A stretch of DNA of 64,000 bases from Verrucomicrobiales bacterium. GTDB taxonomy: Bacteria > Verrucomicrobiota > Verrucomicrobiia > Verrucomicrobiales > DEV007. The stretch covers positions 24,645 through 88,644 of the forward strand of contig JARGNG010000019.1 of NCBI GenBank assembly GCA_029213265.1, read 5' to 3'. Below the pieces are notes generated by a model that did no database searches, was not told where the DNA came from, and saw only the letters and a list, made by a program, of their open reading frames with translations. This document shows positions 61,481 to 64,000 of this stretch, piece by piece. The translations under genes were made by a program, and so were the position numbers. Positions within the stretch are counted from its first letter, which is position 1, and each line of letters starts with the position of its first letter.

Positions 61481-62401
61481 ATGGAAGAAGAAAGAAACTC
61501 CTACCGGGTGAATCACCTTGCCCAGCTTGAATCCGAAGCGATTTTCATCCTTCGGGAAACCGCTGCTCAATTCGAGAAGCCAGCCCTGCTCTTTTCGGGC
61601 GGAAAAGACTCGATTGTGATGGCTCACCTGGCCCGCAAGGCCTTCCACCCGGCCCGACTTCCCTTTCCACTCGTGCACGTGGACACAGGACACAACTTCC
61701 CGGAGACACTGGAATATCGTGACGAGTACGTGAAGGAAATCCGCGCTGACCTGATCGTCGGACTTGTTCAGGGCTCCATCGATCAGGGCCGTGTGCAGGA
61801 GGAGAAAGGGCCGTTTGCGAGCCGCAACGCCCTCCAGACCGTCACTCTTCTCGATACGATCGAAGCGAATCAGTACGATGCCTGCCTCGGCGGTGGTCGA
61901 CGGGATGAGGAGAAGGCTCGTGCGAAAGAGCGTTTCTTTTCCCACCGGGACGACTTCGGCCAGTGGGACCCCAAGAACCAACGCCCCGAGCTCTGGAACA
62001 TCTTCAATGGTCGCAAGCACCATGGAGAGCACTTCCGCGTCTTTCCCCTTTCCAACTGGACCGAGATGGATGTGTGGCAGTACATCAAGGCGGAGGGAAT
62101 CCCTCTTCCCAGTCTCTACTTTTCCCACAAGCGGGACGTCGTTCACCGCAACGGAGCGATGCTCGCCATTTCCGAAGTCGTCACTCCCCAGGAGGGCGAA
62201 GAGGTCGAGAAAGATGCCGTCGTCCGTTTCCGCACGATCGGAGACATGACCTGCACCGGGGCCGTCTACTCGGACGCCTCGACCATGGATGACATCATTC
62301 AGGAAGTCGCCACCGCCCGTCAGACCGAACGGGGAACCCGATCCGACGACAAGCGCTCCGAAACGGCCATGGAGGACCGCAAAAAAGAGGGATATTTCTA
62401 G
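61481..62401 (+). CDS. cysD: Sulfate adenylyltransferase subunit 2
   Basis: The 306-residue ATP sulfurylase small subunit has the PP-loop Ser39-Gly-Gly-Lys-Asp-Ser44 in ALLFSGGKDSIVM, then HVDTGHNFPETLEYRDEYV, ACLGGGRRDEEKARAKERFFS and the C-terminal RKKEGYF that contacts CysN. It adenylates sulfate to APS with CysN. Length is normal for the family. The downstream cysN is separated by 67 bp that include a small hairpin. Confidence 0.97.
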   Translation: MEEERNSYRVNHLAQLESEAIFILRETAAQFEKPALLFSGGKDSIVMAHLARKAFHPARLPFPLVHVDTGHNFPETLEYRDEYVKEIRADLIVGLVQGSIDQGRVQEEKGPFASRNALQTVTLLDTIEANQYDACLGGGRRDEEKARAKERFFSHRDDFGQWDPKNQRPELWNIFNGRKHHGEHFRVFPLSNWTEMDVWQYIKAEGIPLPSLYFSHKRDVVHRNGAMLAISEVVTPQEGEEVEKDAVVRFRTIGDMTCTGAVYSDASTMDDIIQEVATARQTERGTRSDDKRSETAMEDRKKEGYF

Positions 62402-62417
62402 GATCGCGAAGCGATCC
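62401..62417 (+). other. Hairpin between cysD and cysN
   Basis: GGATCGC-GAA-GCGATCC is a perfect 7-bp stem starting at the last base of the cysD stop codon. No U tract follows, so it is not a normal terminator. It may be an mRNA processing or stability element that sets the CysD/CysN ratio. Confidence 0.4.
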
Positions 62418-62468
62418 GTGACCACCACACGTCACCTCTTACCTTTCACCTTTTACAACCAGTCAGAC

Positions 62469-63755
<1,287 letters not shown>

Positions 63756-63893
63756 GCTCGGGTTTCTCTTTTTCCTTTTCTCCATCCTTTTCCTTTTCCC
63801 GGCCTGGATGCCTGGAGGAAACCGGAAAAACGAAATTCGAAACGAAACCGCGGCTATCGGGGAAACGTTCTTTTCCCGAGGCCGTCTAACTCG

Positions 63894-63923
63894 TTGACAG
63901 TTCAAAAGAATCAGCGTTATTAC
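63894..63923 (+). promoter_or_regulatory. Promoter of tRNA-Cys gene
   Basis: A perfect TTGACA -35 (63894-63899) and TATTAC -10 (63918-63923) with an 18-bp spacer lie about 30 bases before the tRNA. This is the best match to a housekeeping promoter in the window. Confidence 0.6.
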
Positions 63924-63952
63924 CGCCCCCTCCCAACCGGAGTGGTAGTGAC

Positions 63953-64000
63953 GGCGAGGTAGCCAAGTGGTAAGGCCGGGCTCTGCAAAAGCTCTATCGC
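63953..64000 (+). tRNA. tRNA-Cys (GCA), cut by the window end
   Basis: The sequence begins GGCGAGG (acceptor 5' side) and TAGCC for the D stem. The anticodon arm has a 5-bp stem around loop CTGCAAA, with anticodon GCA at 63985-63987, reading cysteine codons. The window ends in the variable region, so the T arm and acceptor 3' side are missing. Confidence 0.9.

Overview
The window (about 57% G+C by eye, dense genes, no rRNA, no insertion sequence, no CRISPR) looks like chromosomal DNA of a Verrucomicrobiota or closely related PVC bacterium. The indicators are two DUF1501 proteins, a Planctomycete-cytochrome (PSCyt/DUF1549-DUF1553) protein, a PSCyt-WD40 protein, a cytochrome/terpene-cyclase-like protein, a DUF4838 glycosidase-like protein, a SASA-type esterase, two sulfatases, a DUF3500 protein, an ECF sigma factor with a fused FecR anti-sigma factor, and an SHD1-domain peptidase. 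The phylum is an inference from gene content.

Layout. 1-7.6 kb: a truncated unknown protein, a secreted serine hydrolase, transaldolase, a CrtQ/CrtO-like pair for glycosylating and acylating a C30 carotenoid, an HtrA-type protease and a thioredoxin-fold protein without CxxC. 7.7-15.6 kb: a ten-gene Mrp/Mbh-type cation/proton antiporter operon with three NuoL/M/N-like subunits and no hydrogenase genes. 15.7-21.8 kb: an ABC exporter whose two permeases carry C-terminal peptidase-like domains (one with an intact zinc site, one degenerate), and a divergent SHD1-HExxH protein. 21.8-25.7 kb: riboflavin synthase, RNase R and an ECF sigma factor. 25.7-32.7 kb: FecR/beta-helix protein, cytochrome/cyclase-like protein and DUF4838-CBM9 protein. 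32.8-40.3 kb: a PVC surface/cytochrome operon (DUF1501, PPC-type beta protein, DUF1549/1553, PSCyt-WD40). 40.3-53.5 kb: secreted hydrolases and accessory proteins, including TolB-like and DUF3500 proteins, an acyl esterase, DUF72, two sulfatases, a bacterial lysyl oxidase, a second DUF1501 and an acetyl-xylan-esterase-like hydrolase. 53.6-58.4 kb: Hsp20, Lon and RecJ. 58.6-63.8 kb: a small Cys/Tyr-rich secreted protein, a 2-Cys peroxiredoxin and the assimilatory sulfate operon cysH-cysC-cysD-cysN. The window ends inside a tRNA-Cys gene.

How the genes fit together. The secreted sulfatases, esterases, DUF4838-CBM9 protein and PVC cytochromes suggest a heterotroph that degrades sulfated, acylated polysaccharides. 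The cys operon encodes a complete sulfate-to-sulfite route via PAPS. HtrA, Lon, Hsp20, peroxiredoxin and the carotenoid tailoring pair are stress and envelope functions. The Mrp-type complex would couple ion homeostasis to the proton gradient.

Expression signals. Several genes have TTG(C/A)-type -35 boxes 17-18 bp from TANNNT -10 boxes. In at least two cases the start codon lies about 10 nt after the -10 box, implying near-leaderless mRNAs. Many starts have pyrimidine-rich rather than Shine-Dalgarno upstream sequence.
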